Shown piece by piece: positions 63,954 through 64,000 of a stretch of DNA of 64,000 bases. Position numbers and translations under genes: made by a program. Source of the stretch: DATARH01 sp035504075 (GTDB lineage Bacteria; Pseudomonadota; Alphaproteobacteria; ATCC43930; CGMCC-115725); NCBI GenBank assembly GCA_035504075.1, contig DATJSO010000022.1:1-64000 (forward strand). Direction: 5' to 3'. How positions within the stretch are numbered: the stretch's first letter is position 1; each line of letters opens with the position of its first letter. The notes under the pieces were generated by a model, which ran no database searches, had not been told where the DNA came from, and saw only the letters and a program-made list of their open reading frames with translations.

Positions 63954-63985
63954 TCGGCGAGCGGACAACAACACCCTGAGGCGTC

Positions 63986-63999
63986 TTGATAATTATCAA
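63986..63999. promoter_or_regulatory. Perfect FNR/FixK-type box at the window end
   Basis: TTGATAATTATCAA is a full 14-base palindrome matching TTGAT-N4-ATCAA. It lies 33 bases after the LOG gene stop. Its target gene is probably just beyond the window on the plus strand. Confidence 0.7.
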
Positions 64000-64000
64000 C

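Overview
The window is a high-GC, gene-dense bacterial chromosome segment. Gene content and order point to an alphaproteobacterium, probably Rhodospirillales-like. The main evidence is the block dusB-ntrB-ntrC-ntrY-ntrX ... hfq-hflX next to mazG, and the block mltB-rlpA-dacA-tmk-holB-metG-tatD-MBL hydrolase. No phage, IS element or CRISPR array was seen. One RNA gene was found: a selenocysteine tRNA (selC) on the minus strand at 55841-55936.

Layout. 1-5.7 kb: the 3' part of a molybdenum hydroxylase large subunit, a MoaD/ThiS-like protein, glmM, thiD and a PhzF-family protein. 5.7-8.6 kb (minus): an Hsp15-like S4 protein and a large SUV3/MgpS-type helicase. 8.8-11.6 kb: a small aromatic-degradation-like set (DsbA-fold isomerase, dihydrodiol-type dehydrogenase, Rieske oxygenase alpha subunit). 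11.6-14.1 kb (minus): an arsenic operon arsR-arsM-(broken arsC)-acr3. 14.2-18.2 kb: Ku, a carboxymuconolactone-decarboxylase-like protein, an amidohydrolase, a divergent AroQ-like protein and a GST. 18.3-30.6 kb: the cell-wall/replication/translation block, interrupted before mazG by two acetyltransferases and a sulfatase. 30.7-41.2 kb (minus): hflX, hfq, a HAD phosphatase, a D-amino acid aminotransferase-like protein, ntrX, ntrY, ntrC, ntrB and dusB. 41.3-46.3 kb: a ligase-associated exonuclease, a small membrane protein, trpS, murJ and dapB. 46.3-52.9 kb: a histidine kinase/response regulator pair divergent from a TonB-dependent receptor with its own exbB-exbD-tonB. 52.9-57.8 kb: pyrD, a HAD hydrolase, a CBS-BON protein behind an FNR-type box, selC, gmd and a degenerate receiver protein. 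57.8-64 kb: msrQ without msrP, an exported protein, a cupin, a zinc alcohol dehydrogenase, a DmeF-type metal exporter, a LysM protein and a LOG-family protein, ending in a second perfect FNR-type palindrome.

How the genes work together. The ntr genes form a nitrogen-sensing regulatory block next to the RNA chaperone Hfq. The ars operon senses arsenite (ArsR), methylates it (ArsM) and exports it (Acr3), but its arsenate reductase gene is decayed. The TonB island looks like a self-contained import unit whose receptor is probably controlled by the adjacent two-component pair. The tRNA-Sec implies that the organism makes selenoproteins, although none is encoded here. The most unusual items are the broken arsC kept in a translationally coupled operon, the AroQ-like protein lacking catalytic residues, the pseudo-receiver, the two FNR-type boxes and the operator-like repeats.
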